Positions 7,466-14,726 of a stretch of 21,936 nucleotides of DNA are shown piece after piece. The notes beneath the pieces were generated by a model. It saw nothing but the letters and a program-made list of their open reading frames with translations. It had not been told where the DNA came from and did not search any database. The stretch covers positions 1-21,936 of the forward strand of contig JAGXHH010000072.1 of assembly GCA_024636355.1 (NCBI GenBank), read 5' to 3'. This DNA is from Desulfobacteraceae bacterium. GTDB taxonomy: Bacteria > Desulfobacterota > Desulfobacteria > Desulfobacterales > Desulfosalsimonadaceae. Within the stretch, counting starts at the first letter, position 1. The number at the start of each line of letters is the position of its first letter. Made by a program: the position numbers and the translations under genes.

Positions 7466-7479
7466 AACTGATTATCTTT

Positions 7480-7543
7480 TCATATAACGCCGCTAATTAG
7501 CGGCGCGGCTTTTTGCGTCCGCAGAATTAGCTTTGTTATGAGT
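7480..7543 (-). repeat. attC site of cassette 4
   Basis: Arms GCTAATTAGCGGCGCGG and CGTCCGCAGAATTAGC pair with bulges. The outer boxes are ATATAACG and GTTATGAGT. GTTATGAGT equals the start of cassette 4. The last codons of gene 4 are read from the site. Confidence 0.88.
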
Positions 7544-8209
7544 TTTCATCATTATTTCAGCTTTACGCTCAAGATCTATTTTCGCTTCATACATATGAAT
7601 CATAAGAGATTCTAAAAGATCGATTGCTAAGCTTAAACTCTGCTTATCGCAAGCTTTTAGTCTATGCGCTGCATCATCTCCGACAAATTTTATTCCCTTA
7701 AGACCGTCAATAATGCTAAATGGGATGTTGGAAACCTCTTTAAGCTTGTCTATCTTTTTAGCTAATCCCCAAGCATCTTGATCATTAATCCCCTCAAGCA
7801 CACAAATTCCCTCGAGTAATGCCCGTACTCCCATAGCTGTAACAATTCCAAGCCCTTGTTGAAAAGCTGATATTATTTCTTTGTACGTTTCATTTAGTTT
7901 TTTATCTACATGATGAAATTTTTTAATTTCTCTTTCACCTAGATTCTTTCTTTTGGGGTGGTAATTGTAGGAATAAATGTTATCTCCATTTTGATCACGC
8001 ATTCCAGCAGAAGTCCATTTCTCCTCTAAAGTAGCAGTATCACAACCTCTACAGACAAGAAATCGATATTCTGTTTCCTCATAGTAACCAAGGAACTTCT
8101 GTCCATGATCTTCATACTCTTCGTAATATGACTGATCATGAGTTGATTTAATATCGTGATTGGTCTCACCTTTGCAAGTGTTGCAGTATATTTTCGTTCG
8201 ATCAGTCAT
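7493..8209 (-). CDS. Cassette 4: zinc-ribbon plus DUF4145-like protein
   Basis: A 238-aa soluble protein. The N-terminus has two Cys pairs (YCNTC and VCRGC, about 40 residues apart) forming a probable zinc ribbon. The C-terminal helical part (MGVRALLEGIC, then IPFSIIDGLKGIKFVGDDAAH) fits the DUF4145 family, whose members are often found alone or fused to nucleases in defence loci; a defence role here is only inferred. Start: ATG at 8209 is preceded by GGGGAG; an in-frame ATG at 8221 would place that site inside the coding region. An 8-codon R'-box ORF (8202-8228) overlaps the start. This is the largest soluble product of the array. Confidence 0.72.
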   Translation of the reverse strand: MTDRTKIYCNTCKGETNHDIKSTHDQSYYEEYEDHGQKFLGYYEETEYRFLVCRGCDTATLEEKWTSAGMRDQNGDNIYSYNYHPKRKNLGEREIKKFHHVDKKLNETYKEIISAFQQGLGIVTAMGVRALLEGICVLEGINDQDAWGLAKKIDKLKEVSNIPFSIIDGLKGIKFVGDDAAHRLKACDKQSLSLAIDLLESLMIHMYEAKIDLERKAEIMMKTHNKANSADAKSRAAN

Positions 8210-8222
8210 TTCGCTCCCCATG

Positions 8223-8314
8223 ACTCATAACGCTAAGCATGAGGGGCTGGGAAAAGCGGGGCAACCGAAGGGCGCGCCGCTTTTCCCAGTCCCTCTCCAT
8301 GCTTTTGTTCGGTT
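8223..8314 (-). repeat. attC site of cassette 3
   Basis: Long arms GCATGAGGGGCTGGGAAAAGC and GCTTTTCCCAGTCCCTC pair almost fully, followed by CATGC. The outer boxes are TCATAACG and GTTCGGTT. GTTCGGTT equals the start of cassette 3. Confidence 0.88.
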
Positions 8315-8320
8315 AAATTG

Positions 8321-8692
8321 TTATCTATGCCTTTCAATTTCTTTTTGGGAGATAGTGAAATCCCCAACCTTCAGAGATATACCGTCATGTGTAATTTCCC
8401 CAAACTCCTGTATAGTTTGTTCTGGGGAATCAACGATACCAAGTGTGCCAAGATCACGCCAGTAGGAGTTACCTCTGCCTATCCAAATTCTTCCTTTTAC
8501 GGAATATTTCTCATTCTCAGGTTCATAATAAATTTGCACACCATAAAACCCTTTGCCATATTTTCCATCAATCCATTTCATAGCAACAAGGTTGTCGAGG
8601 TTATAATTTATCTGAGGCCTAAAAATAAACCAGCCTAAAGAAAGGCCAAATATAAATGAAATTATTACTATTGATGTTACAAATTTTTTCAT
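8321..8692 (-). CDS. Cassette 3: membrane-anchored or exported protein, unknown
   Basis: A 123-aa protein with one N-terminal membrane or signal segment (about 4-26) and a beta-rich soluble part (YGVQIYYEPENEKYSVKGRIW). The soluble part is probably outside the inner membrane. No family recognised. ATG at 8692 is only about 14 nt from the cassette border and has no Shine-Dalgarno sequence. Cassette unit 8231-8706. Confidence 0.65.
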   Translation of the reverse strand: MKKFVTSIVIISFIFGLSLGWFIFRPQINYNLDNLVAMKWIDGKYGKGFYGVQIYYEPENEKYSVKGRIWIGRGNSYWRDLGTLGIVDSPEQTIQEFGEITHDGISLKVGDFTISQKEIERHR

Positions 8693-8698
8693 TATTGG

Positions 8699-8786
8699 AA
8701 ACCGAACAATTGAGTTGTGGGGCGCGGCCTCAGTGCCGGCATAAGGAATGAGATGCCCCGCGTCCCCACAAACGAAAGGTTAGGAA
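8699..8786 (-). repeat. attC site of cassette 2
   Basis: Arms TTGTGGGGCGCGG and CCGCGTCCCCACAA pair with one bulged T. The outer boxes are ACCGAACAA and GTTAGGAA. GTTAGGAA equals the start of cassette 2. Confidence 0.9.
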
Positions 8787-9247
8787 TTTTTAGTATAAAT
8801 CAGTATATTCACTAAACGTTCACTGTGATTAGTGATGTTCAGATGAAGTGTATCTGGCGGGGGATCGACTTGAAATATGTTTTTTAATATGCTGGGAGTT
8901 ATCTTCATTCCCATACCAAACACACTTCCGAAAAGAAATTTACCGTCATGCAAACTGACCTGAATATATTTTTTAGTTCGATATTCTCTAAATTCATGGT
9001 TGTTAGCATCCGTTCTGAAGCCGATAAAAAGATCATCGTAATCTTCGAAAAGGACTTCTGTTGATTCACCGGCTGGGATAGAAGTTTGCTTTACTAAAAC
9101 TTCTTCAGGTGATAGCTGCAATTCGTTTCTGACATAAATATTGTATTTGCCTTTTGATGTTTGCTGTCGAGGATACAACAAATATGCTGCTGTTGTCACT
9201 AATGCTAATAATGCTATAATGATTACTGTTGCGTGTCTTTTTCTCAT
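8780..9247 (-). CDS. Cassette 2: membrane-anchored or exported protein, unknown
   Basis: A 155-aa protein with an N-terminal hydrophobic segment (about 8-24, after RKRH) and a beta-rich soluble domain with no recognised fold. The true start is ATG at 9247: the longer frame would be read from attC. The R' box itself (GTTAGGAACC) supplies an AGGA ribosome binding site 5-6 nt before the ATG. Cassette unit 8707-9258. Confidence 0.65.
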   Translation of the reverse strand: MRKRHATVIIIALLALVTTAAYLLYPRQQTSKGKYNIYVRNELQLSPEEVLVKQTSIPAGESTEVLFEDYDDLFIGFRTDANNHEFREYRTKKYIQVSLHDGKFLFGSVFGMGMKITPSILKNIFQVDPPPDTLHLNITNHSERLVNILIYTKNS

Positions 9248-9250
9248 ATG

Positions 9251-9340
9251 GTTCCTAACGTTAAGCTGAGTGGTGCGCCCATAAACTTGCCGCGTCAGCG
9301 CCACCGCGTTTTTCGCATCCACTCAAGCGTCATGTTCGAC
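9251..9340 (-). repeat. attC site of cassette 1
   Basis: Arms AGCTGAGTGGTGCGCC and CGCATCCACTCAAGC pair with bulges. The outer boxes are CCTAACG and GTTCGAC. GTTCGAC is the exact start of cassette 1 at the attI junction (9822/9823). Confidence 0.88.
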
Positions 9341-9799
9341 TTTATCTTTCTTTTCGGTCAGTTGAGCAAGTCTTGATTGTTGTGTATTGATGTCTTTTTC
9401 AAGATGCTGGATTGACATTTTAAGCCCTCCCAGCATTTTTTCTAAGCGAACATCATCCATTTTTTCTAGCGGTTTGAGGTCCCTGATCCACTCTTCACTT
9501 TCAATTTTTATATTCTTTATAATTTTGAACGATTCCAGTACGTTTTCCAACTCACCTTTATCAATTTTGCTTTCTTGACTTTTTCCCAAAGCTGAGAGCA
9601 TTTTCTGTGAAATTAATGTTTCCAATTTATTCAGCTTGATATTCCTAATTGCCATACATTCAAGAACTTGAGTTAACTTCTCAGCCCTAATTAGCCGTTG
9701 GCTTTTAAAATGCTGCTTTATACTAAGAATAAGACTTGCCGTGGCGACTATAACTGCGGCAAAGGCGAGATAATCTGAAAAGGTTAATGCCTCTAACAT
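9323..9799 (-). CDS. Cassette 1: membrane-anchored coiled-coil protein, unknown
   Basis: A 158-aa protein with one N-terminal membrane segment (about 9-27) and a long charged helical part with coiled-coil spacing (about 35-155; LEKMLGGLKMSIQHLEKDI). No family recognised. ATG at 9799 follows AAGGA and an A-rich spacer. As the cassette next to attI it is the most recent insertion and the best placed for transcription from the integron promoter. Its stop lies in its attC. Confidence 0.68.
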   Translation of the reverse strand: MLEALTFSDYLAFAAVIVATASLILSIKQHFKSQRLIRAEKLTQVLECMAIRNIKLNKLETLISQKMLSALGKSQESKIDKGELENVLESFKIIKNIKIESEEWIRDLKPLEKMDDVRLEKMLGGLKMSIQHLEKDINTQQSRLAQLTEKKDKVEHDA

Positions 9800-9822
9800 T
9801 TTTTTTTATTCCTTCTGTCGAA

Positions 9823-9890
9823 CATATAAATTATTTGACATGAAACTTTTTAACGGGTGGAGTTTTGCTTTATTTCTATAAGCACCTATA
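9823..9890 (-). other. attI: Putative attI site of the integron
   Basis: Cassette 1 begins at the G/TTCGAC junction at 9822/9823, so the sequence to its right is the primary attachment site. Unlike the attC sites it has no large palindrome, as expected. Its right limit is unknown. Confidence 0.6.
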
Positions 9891-9893
9891 ATC

Positions 9894-9923
9894 TTGACAA
9901 TATAAAGTCAAGCATCATATTAT
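9894..9923 (+). promoter_or_regulatory. Candidate promoters flanking a palindrome between attI and intI
   Basis: On the + strand, TTGACA (9894-9899), an 18-nt spacer and TATTAT (9918-9923) form a good sigma-70 promoter facing intI. The perfect inverted repeat CTTGAC-8-GTCAAG (9893-9912) also gives a TTGACT on the minus strand, followed after 15-16 nt by TATAGG/ATAGGT, a weaker promoter facing the cassettes (candidate Pc). A second TTGACA at 10021-10026 lies closer to intI. Confidence 0.45.
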
Positions 9924-10093
9924 TACGCATTCTAAAAAGACTGCAAAGCTTCTTTATTACCAACGAACCATACGCAAATAATATCGATGTATTAGCCTGA
10001 TATTCGGCTTCATTAATGTATTTGACATGCTGTTTTTTGCTCCAAATACGCGTATTATATTGCATGCAACATAATACCGGAGGCGAATTATTT

Positions 10094-11329
10094 ATGTCTA
10101 TTATGGAAGAATTTTCTCTATATCTATCAAGGAAACGCCTCGCTTCGGAACGACAGATTCCTTTTTTTGTCCGATGGGTAGAAAAATGTTATGCGAAAAC
10201 AGGAAAACCTCTCGGCGGGAATATCGCTTCTGAAGAAGTGGAAACCTTCCTTAAAACGCTCTCGCACCTCAAGGAAGAGTGGCAGGTCGACCAGGCCAGC
10301 CAGGCACTGAGGCTTTTTACCTATTTTCAATCCTCCAAGACCCCGAAACAGGCTGGAAAAGATGCGGACGAAGACTGGCGGAATGCTGCGGAAAAGATGG
10401 TGAGCATACTGCGCCTGAAGCACCGGGCATTGAATACCGAAAGAACCTACATGAACTGGTTGCGATCGTTTTACCGCCATACCGGTGGAACTCACCCTGA
10501 GCATCTGAAAATCGATCATATTAAAGAGTTTCTGAGCCATTTGGCAGTCGATCGGCATGTCGCCGCATCCACCCAGAATCAGGCCTTCAATGCCCTGCTG
10601 TTCTTCTTCAGACATGTGCTCGAAAAGGACCCCGGGGATATCACGGACGCGATACGGGCGAAGCGCAAGCCCCGGCTGCCGGTTGTGCTGTCCAGAAGTG
10701 AAATAAAGGCCCTGTTCGATCAAATGGACGGCATTTCCCTTCTAATGGCCAAACTCACCTACGGCTGCGGTCTTCGCCTGACCGAATGTCTTCGTTTGCG
10801 TGTAAAAGACATCGATTTCGAAAGGGGCATGCTGATCGTTCGCTCCGGAAAAGGGGACAAAGACCGCCTGACCGTACTGCCGCAGAACCTGAATGCCCCT
10901 CTCAAAACGCATCTGGCCATTGTAATGGACTTGTTTGAAAAAGACCGCAGCGCCGATGTGGAAGGGGTTCAATTGCCAAATGCGCTTGAAAGGAAATATC
11001 CCAATGCCGGAAAAGAGTGGGGATGGCATTGGGTATTTCCCGCAGACAATTTATCCGTCGATCCCCGGAGCCGCAGAATCCGACGGCATCATGTCCATCC
11101 AGGCATGCTTCGGCGCCATATCCGACGAGCAGCAAAATTAGCAGGAATTTACAAGCATGTCACCGTTCATGTGCTGCGCCACAGCTTTGCCACCCACCTG
11201 CTGGAAAATGGATATGATATCCGGATGATCCAGGACCTGCTGGGCCATTCCGATGTTCGGACCACCATGGTGTATACTCATGTGGCGACGAAAAACAGGC
11301 TGGGGGTAAAAAGCCCGCTGGATGATTGA
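10094..11329 (+). CDS. intI: Integron integrase (long N-terminal form)
   Basis: Site-specific tyrosine recombinase that inserts and excises cassettes at attI and attC. It is 411 aa. Catalytic residues are Arg228 (CGLRLTE), Lys253 (SGKGDKDR), His359/Arg362 (HVLRHSFATH), His385 (LLGH) and Tyr394 (TTMVYTHV). The IntI-specific patch absent from XerC/D is clear at about 297-336 (ALERKYPNAGKEWGWHWVFP, then the RRHHVHP end). The first ~100 residues are extra compared with class 1 IntI (about 337 aa) and look like a second SAM-like core-binding domain before the usual one (about 101-180). ATG at 10094 follows CCGGAGG; the in-frame ATG at 10016 overlaps a candidate -35 box. The gene is divergent from the cassettes, as in typical integrons, and the frame is intact. 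Confidence 0.95.
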   Translation: MSIMEEFSLYLSRKRLASERQIPFFVRWVEKCYAKTGKPLGGNIASEEVETFLKTLSHLKEEWQVDQASQALRLFTYFQSSKTPKQAGKDADEDWRNAAEKMVSILRLKHRALNTERTYMNWLRSFYRHTGGTHPEHLKIDHIKEFLSHLAVDRHVAASTQNQAFNALLFFFRHVLEKDPGDITDAIRAKRKPRLPVVLSRSEIKALFDQMDGISLLMAKLTYGCGLRLTECLRLRVKDIDFERGMLIVRSGKGDKDRLTVLPQNLNAPLKTHLAIVMDLFEKDRSADVEGVQLPNALERKYPNAGKEWGWHWVFPADNLSVDPRSRRIRRHHVHPGMLRRHIRRAAKLAGIYKHVTVHVLRHSFATHLLENGYDIRMIQDLLGHSDVRTTMVYTHVATKNRLGVKSPLDD

Positions 11330-11608
11330 AAGCGGGTTCATTCCATTTTGCAATCGAAAGGAGACCAAGGCGGCAAGGAGCCGACGACGAAGCCAACCCA
11401 GGTATCCTTTCGATTGCCGTTTACAAGCAGATGGCTGTTTTCAAAGGCGACGGTCTCCCTTTCCAGGCCGGCACCCGCTTGAACAGCATCACCTGGGTGC
11501 CGGCCATGCGCACCAGCACGTTATCATGCCGTTTCAACGGGCGGAACGTCTGGTTACCCCGGAAAATCTCCAGTTAATGATTTCTCTCGCAGAGCCTTCA
11601 ATTCCTCT
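11330..11608. other. Gap between intI and nuoN with a long hairpin
   Basis: No credible gene is visible. A perfect 13-bp inverted repeat, GCAATCGAAAGGA (11350-11362) and TCCTTTCGATTGC (11405-11417), encloses a 42-nt GC-rich loop with its own short GGCGGC/GCCG stems. It could be a structured RNA, a repeat or a convergent transcription stop; intI and nuoN end facing each other here. The remaining part shows only short open stretches. Confidence 0.55.
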
Positions 11609-13063
11609 TTAGTGCACCATTTTCGGCAGAAACCGTGTCAAGGCCAGCAGCCACCCGGGGAACACCCCGAATACCACGGAGCCGGCCAGGCAGATGCCGA
11701 TGCTGACGTGGTAATACAGCCCGGTCTGCACCGGAACCGCTTCCGGGGAAAGCGGGCGCATGTAGAGTTGGGCGATTACAGCCACGTAATAGTAAATGGC
11801 CACGGTCATATTGATGACGCCGACGACGGCCAGCCAGACCAGCCCGCCGTCCATGGCGGCGGTCAGCAGCAGGATTTTTCCGGCAAATCCGGAAAGCGGC
11901 GGAACGCCGGCAAGCGAAAGCAGGCAGAGGGTCAGCACAGCCGACGGCCAGGGCGATATCCGGCCGACGCCCTGCAGGGCGGAAAGGCTGTCGGTCCCTA
12001 CCGTTCGCTCCAGCTGGGCGGCAACGGTAAAGGCCCCCAGGTTCATGAACAGGTAGACCGCCAGGTAAAACCCGACCGCATCGAGTGCACCGCCCGTGTA
12101 GGCCGACACGGCGACCGCCATCAGGATATAGCCGGCCTGGGCGATGCTGGAATAGGCCAGCAGGCGCTTTAACCGCTTCTGCCGCAACGCGGCCAGGTTG
12201 CCCAGTATCATGGTGGCGGCCGCGATAATGGCAATGCCGGTCGGCCAGCCGGGAAGCCCTTCCGGAAAAATCGAGAGGAACAGCCGCAGCAACCCGGCAA
12301 ACGCCGCCACCTTTGGCACGGCGGACAAAAACCCGGCCATCGGCGCCGTGGTCCCCTGGTAGACGTCGGGCGCCCAGAAGTGAAACGGCGCCACGGTCAT
12401 TTCAAACGCATAACCGACCAGGATCAGGCCCATGGCCAAGGCGATCCAGACGCCGGCATCACCGGTATTGAGCAGCGCCCCGATCCGGTTCAGGTTCAGA
12501 CTGCCGGTCAAACCGTACAGGAAGGTGAGCCCGTAGGCCATGATCGCAAGGGCTGCGGCCGCATAGATGAAGTATTTCAGGGTCGCTTCATTGGAAAGCG
12601 GATCATCCCGCACCAGGCCGACCAGCAGGTACGAGGCAAGGCTCAGCATCTGCAAAAACAGGACGATCAGCCCCAGATCGAGACACGAAGCCAGCCCCAT
12701 GCAGCCGAGGGTGGAAAACATGACCGCCAGCGGCGCATGGGCGATCAGGGGATGATTCTTGAAATATCCGAGGCAGATCAACAGCGTCACCAGGGCGCCC
12801 GCCTCCAGGATCAGCTTGAAGACAGTGCCGAAACCGTCGACAGCATATGTTTCGCAGAAAACGGCCATCGGCTCCCACGGCAGCATCCGCACGGTAAGCC
12901 CCATGGCGATGACAAGCCCGACAATCGATGCCCAGATCGGAATCAGCCGGACCCGTCCCCTGGCCCATCCGGCCACCGGCACCAGGACCAGGCCGAACCC
13001 GGCCACCACCAGTTCCGGCAGGATCGCCCAGAGCTCCATCGGGCATTCATGGCCGCCGCCCAC
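11609..13063 (-). CDS. nuoN: Complex I membrane subunit NuoN (variant)
   Basis: Antiporter-like proton-channel subunit of complex I, about 484 aa with about 14 membrane helices. Family marks are VAPFHFWAPDVYQG (about 224-237), the TM8 lysine (Lys251 in VPKVAAF) and LAGVPPLSGFAGK near the C-terminus. Two normally conserved channel residues are changed: the TM5 Glu is Gln138 (FLQMLSL) and the TM7 Lys is Glu221 (FEMTVAPFH). GTG at 13063 is 1 nt after the nuoM stop and follows a G run; ATG at 13039 is an equally possible start. It is the last gene of the cluster. Confidence 0.93.
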   Translation of the reverse strand: MGGGHECPMELWAILPELVVAGFGLVLVPVAGWARGRVRLIPIWASIVGLVIAMGLTVRMLPWEPMAVFCETYAVDGFGTVFKLILEAGALVTLLICLGYFKNHPLIAHAPLAVMFSTLGCMGLASCLDLGLIVLFLQMLSLASYLLVGLVRDDPLSNEATLKYFIYAAAALAIMAYGLTFLYGLTGSLNLNRIGALLNTGDAGVWIALAMGLILVGYAFEMTVAPFHFWAPDVYQGTTAPMAGFLSAVPKVAAFAGLLRLFLSIFPEGLPGWPTGIAIIAAATMILGNLAALRQKRLKRLLAYSSIAQAGYILMAVAVSAYTGGALDAVGFYLAVYLFMNLGAFTVAAQLERTVGTDSLSALQGVGRISPWPSAVLTLCLLSLAGVPPLSGFAGKILLLTAAMDGGLVWLAVVGVINMTVAIYYYVAVIAQLYMRPLSPEAVPVQTGLYYHVSIGICLAGSVVFGVFPGWLLALTRFLPKMVH

Positions 13064-13064
13064 T

Positions 13065-14546
13065 TCAGCCCCCTGCCCCGGCGAAGACCCGCGTCGCGTT
13101 TCCGATAACCTGCAGCAGGAAAAACGGGAGGATCCCGACCAGGAAGGAAAAAACGGCCAGGGGAACTACCGCCGTCATTTGCCGGCCGTTCATATCGACC
13201 ATCGGGGGCATGCCGGCCGGAGCCTCGCCCATTAGAAGAATTACCAGCACCTTCAGGTAGACGGCCGTGGTGACCACCAGAGAGAGGACCGTCAGCACGG
13301 CGGCCCAGAAATTGGCGGGAATTGCGGCCCCGATCACCTGGAATTCCGCAATGAACCCGGACAGGCCGGGAAGGCCGAGTGAACCGAAGGCCAGCACCGC
13401 AAGCAAGGCGCTGTAGACCGGAAGCATTCCGATCAGGCCCCCGAATTTCCCCATTTCCCGCGTGCCGGACGCTTCCTGCAGGATGCCGACCATGAAGAAC
13501 ATGCCGCCGGTGAGCAGCCCGTGGCTGATCATCTGGAACATTGCCCCGTTCATGGCCAGCTGCCGGACCGCCGGGTTATCCGAGATCGCCCATACCGCAG
13601 CCCCGAGCATGACGTACCCCATGTGGTTGACCGACGTGTAGGCGATCAAGCGCTTGAAATCGGTCTGGGCGAGTGCTGCCAGTGCGCCGTAGATCAGGGA
13701 TATCACCGCCAGCGCCAGCAGGAGCCAGCCGTACCGGGCAGCCGTTTCCGGCAGCACCGGCAACAGGATGCGCAGCAGGCCGTAGGCGCCCATTTTGAGC
13801 TGGATGCCGGCCAGGATCACGCTCCCTTCGGTCGGGGCCTCCACGTGGGCGTCGGGAAGCCAGTTGTGCAGCGGCACCGTCGGGATCTTCACCCCGAAGC
13901 CGAGCAGCATGCCGAAAAAGGCCAGCGCGGCGGCCAGCGGACGCCCGGCCAGCGGCTGGGCGGCAATGATTTCCGACAGCGAAAAGGTGCGCGGGTCGGT
14001 GCCCAGGTAGAGCCCGAGGAATGAGAGCAGCATGAACAGGCTGCCGGCCCGGGTGTAGATGAAAAATTTGACGGCCGCGTACCGGCGCCGGGCATGGCCG
14101 TAAATGCCGATAATAAAATACATCGGCACCAGCCCGATCTCGAAAAACAGGTAAAAAAGCAGAAGATCCCGGGATGAGAACAGTCCAATCAGCCCGGTTT
14201 CCATGAGCAGGAACAAAAACGCATGCGCCTTTGCCCGGTCTTTTCCCGGCAGCACATAGACCATGGCCACCATCATGAGGATTGTGGTCAGTACGATCAA
14301 CGGCAGCGACATGCCGTCGACCGCCACGTCATAGGAGGCGCCGATGCTCGGAATCCAGGGGATCGTGGTCCGCCACTGCATTATCTGCCCGCCCGGATCG
14401 AACCCGAACCACAGGATCAGGCTGAAGATGAAATTCAACACGGTCGCCGCCAGCGCCGCCTTCCGGATCAACCCCGGGCGTGCGCCCGGCAGGAGCAGGA
14501 TGAGCAGTCCGGCAATCAATGGAAAAAAGATCGTTAAATTCAACAT
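13065..14546 (-). CDS. nuoM: Complex I membrane subunit NuoM
   Basis: Antiporter-like proton-channel subunit, 493 aa, of normal length. The TM5 Glu is present in FFEIGLVPMYFIIG and the TM7 Lys in GVKIPTVPLHNWLPDAHVE. The EAPTEGSVILAG segment, KMGAYGLLR and QTDFKRLIAYTSVNHMG are all typical, so the ion channel looks functional. ATG at 14546 follows GGGAG. It lies 180 bp downstream of nuoL, the gap holding a GTAG hairpin pair. Confidence 0.95.
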   Translation of the reverse strand: MLNLTIFFPLIAGLLILLLPGARPGLIRKAALAATVLNFIFSLILWFGFDPGGQIMQWRTTIPWIPSIGASYDVAVDGMSLPLIVLTTILMMVAMVYVLPGKDRAKAHAFLFLLMETGLIGLFSSRDLLLFYLFFEIGLVPMYFIIGIYGHARRRYAAVKFFIYTRAGSLFMLLSFLGLYLGTDPRTFSLSEIIAAQPLAGRPLAAALAFFGMLLGFGVKIPTVPLHNWLPDAHVEAPTEGSVILAGIQLKMGAYGLLRILLPVLPETAARYGWLLLALAVISLIYGALAALAQTDFKRLIAYTSVNHMGYVMLGAAVWAISDNPAVRQLAMNGAMFQMISHGLLTGGMFFMVGILQEASGTREMGKFGGLIGMLPVYSALLAVLAFGSLGLPGLSGFIAEFQVIGAAIPANFWAAVLTVLSLVVTTAVYLKVLVILLMGEAPAGMPPMVDMNGRQMTAVVPLAVFSFLVGILPFFLLQVIGNATRVFAGAGG

Positions 14547-14602
14547 GGGCGAACTCCCTTATTTTGCAGAATCCAGAATTCAGAAGCCAGGAGCCAGTAT
14601 TT

Positions 14603-14704
14603 GTAGGGGCGATTCACGAATCGCCCCCTGTCGGGTTGGAAACCCGGCCCTGGGATTTTGATATTCTGCCCATCCCGGAAGGGCGATTCGTGAATCGCCC
14701 CTAC
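14603..14704. repeat. BIME-like pair of GTAG hairpin repeats
   Basis: The right half of this 102-bp unit is an inverted copy of the left. The left is GTAGGGGCGATTCACGAATC followed by GCCCC, and the right is GGGCGATTCGTGAATCGCCC followed by CTAC. Each half is itself a hairpin, and both outer ends carry GTAG. A separate palindrome (14703-14722) lies just after nuoL. Upstream (14566-14600) is a simple repeat of CCAGAATTCAGAAGCCAGGA type. Confidence 0.85.
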
Positions 14705-14726
14705 GGGGGATCGATCCCCGTATTTA

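Larger units (their letters stand above)
1552..11329. mobile_element. Chromosomal integron: intI, attI and 12 cassettes
   Basis: Cassette limits, judged from R'/R'' pairing, are: c1 9259-9822, c2 8707-9258, c3 8231-8706, c4 7488-8230, c5 6954-7487, c6 6451-6953, c7 about 6075-6450, c8 3713 to about 4258 (broken), c9 2640-3712, c10 2255-2639, c11 1922-2254, c12 1552-1921. All genes run away from intI. The attC arms differ from site to site, unlike the uniform repeats of Vibrio superintegrons, which suggests cassettes from many sources. The left end is closed by an IS91 element. Confidence 0.88.

Noticed and set aside
10094..11329. XerC/XerD housekeeping recombinase
   Set aside because: The integron-specific patch (about 297-336) and the adjacent attI/attC array identify IntI.
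11326..11612. Small plus-strand frames after intI (83 and 96 aa)
   Set aside because: They start inside the intI stop region, lack ribosome binding sites and span the hairpin; no family resemblance.
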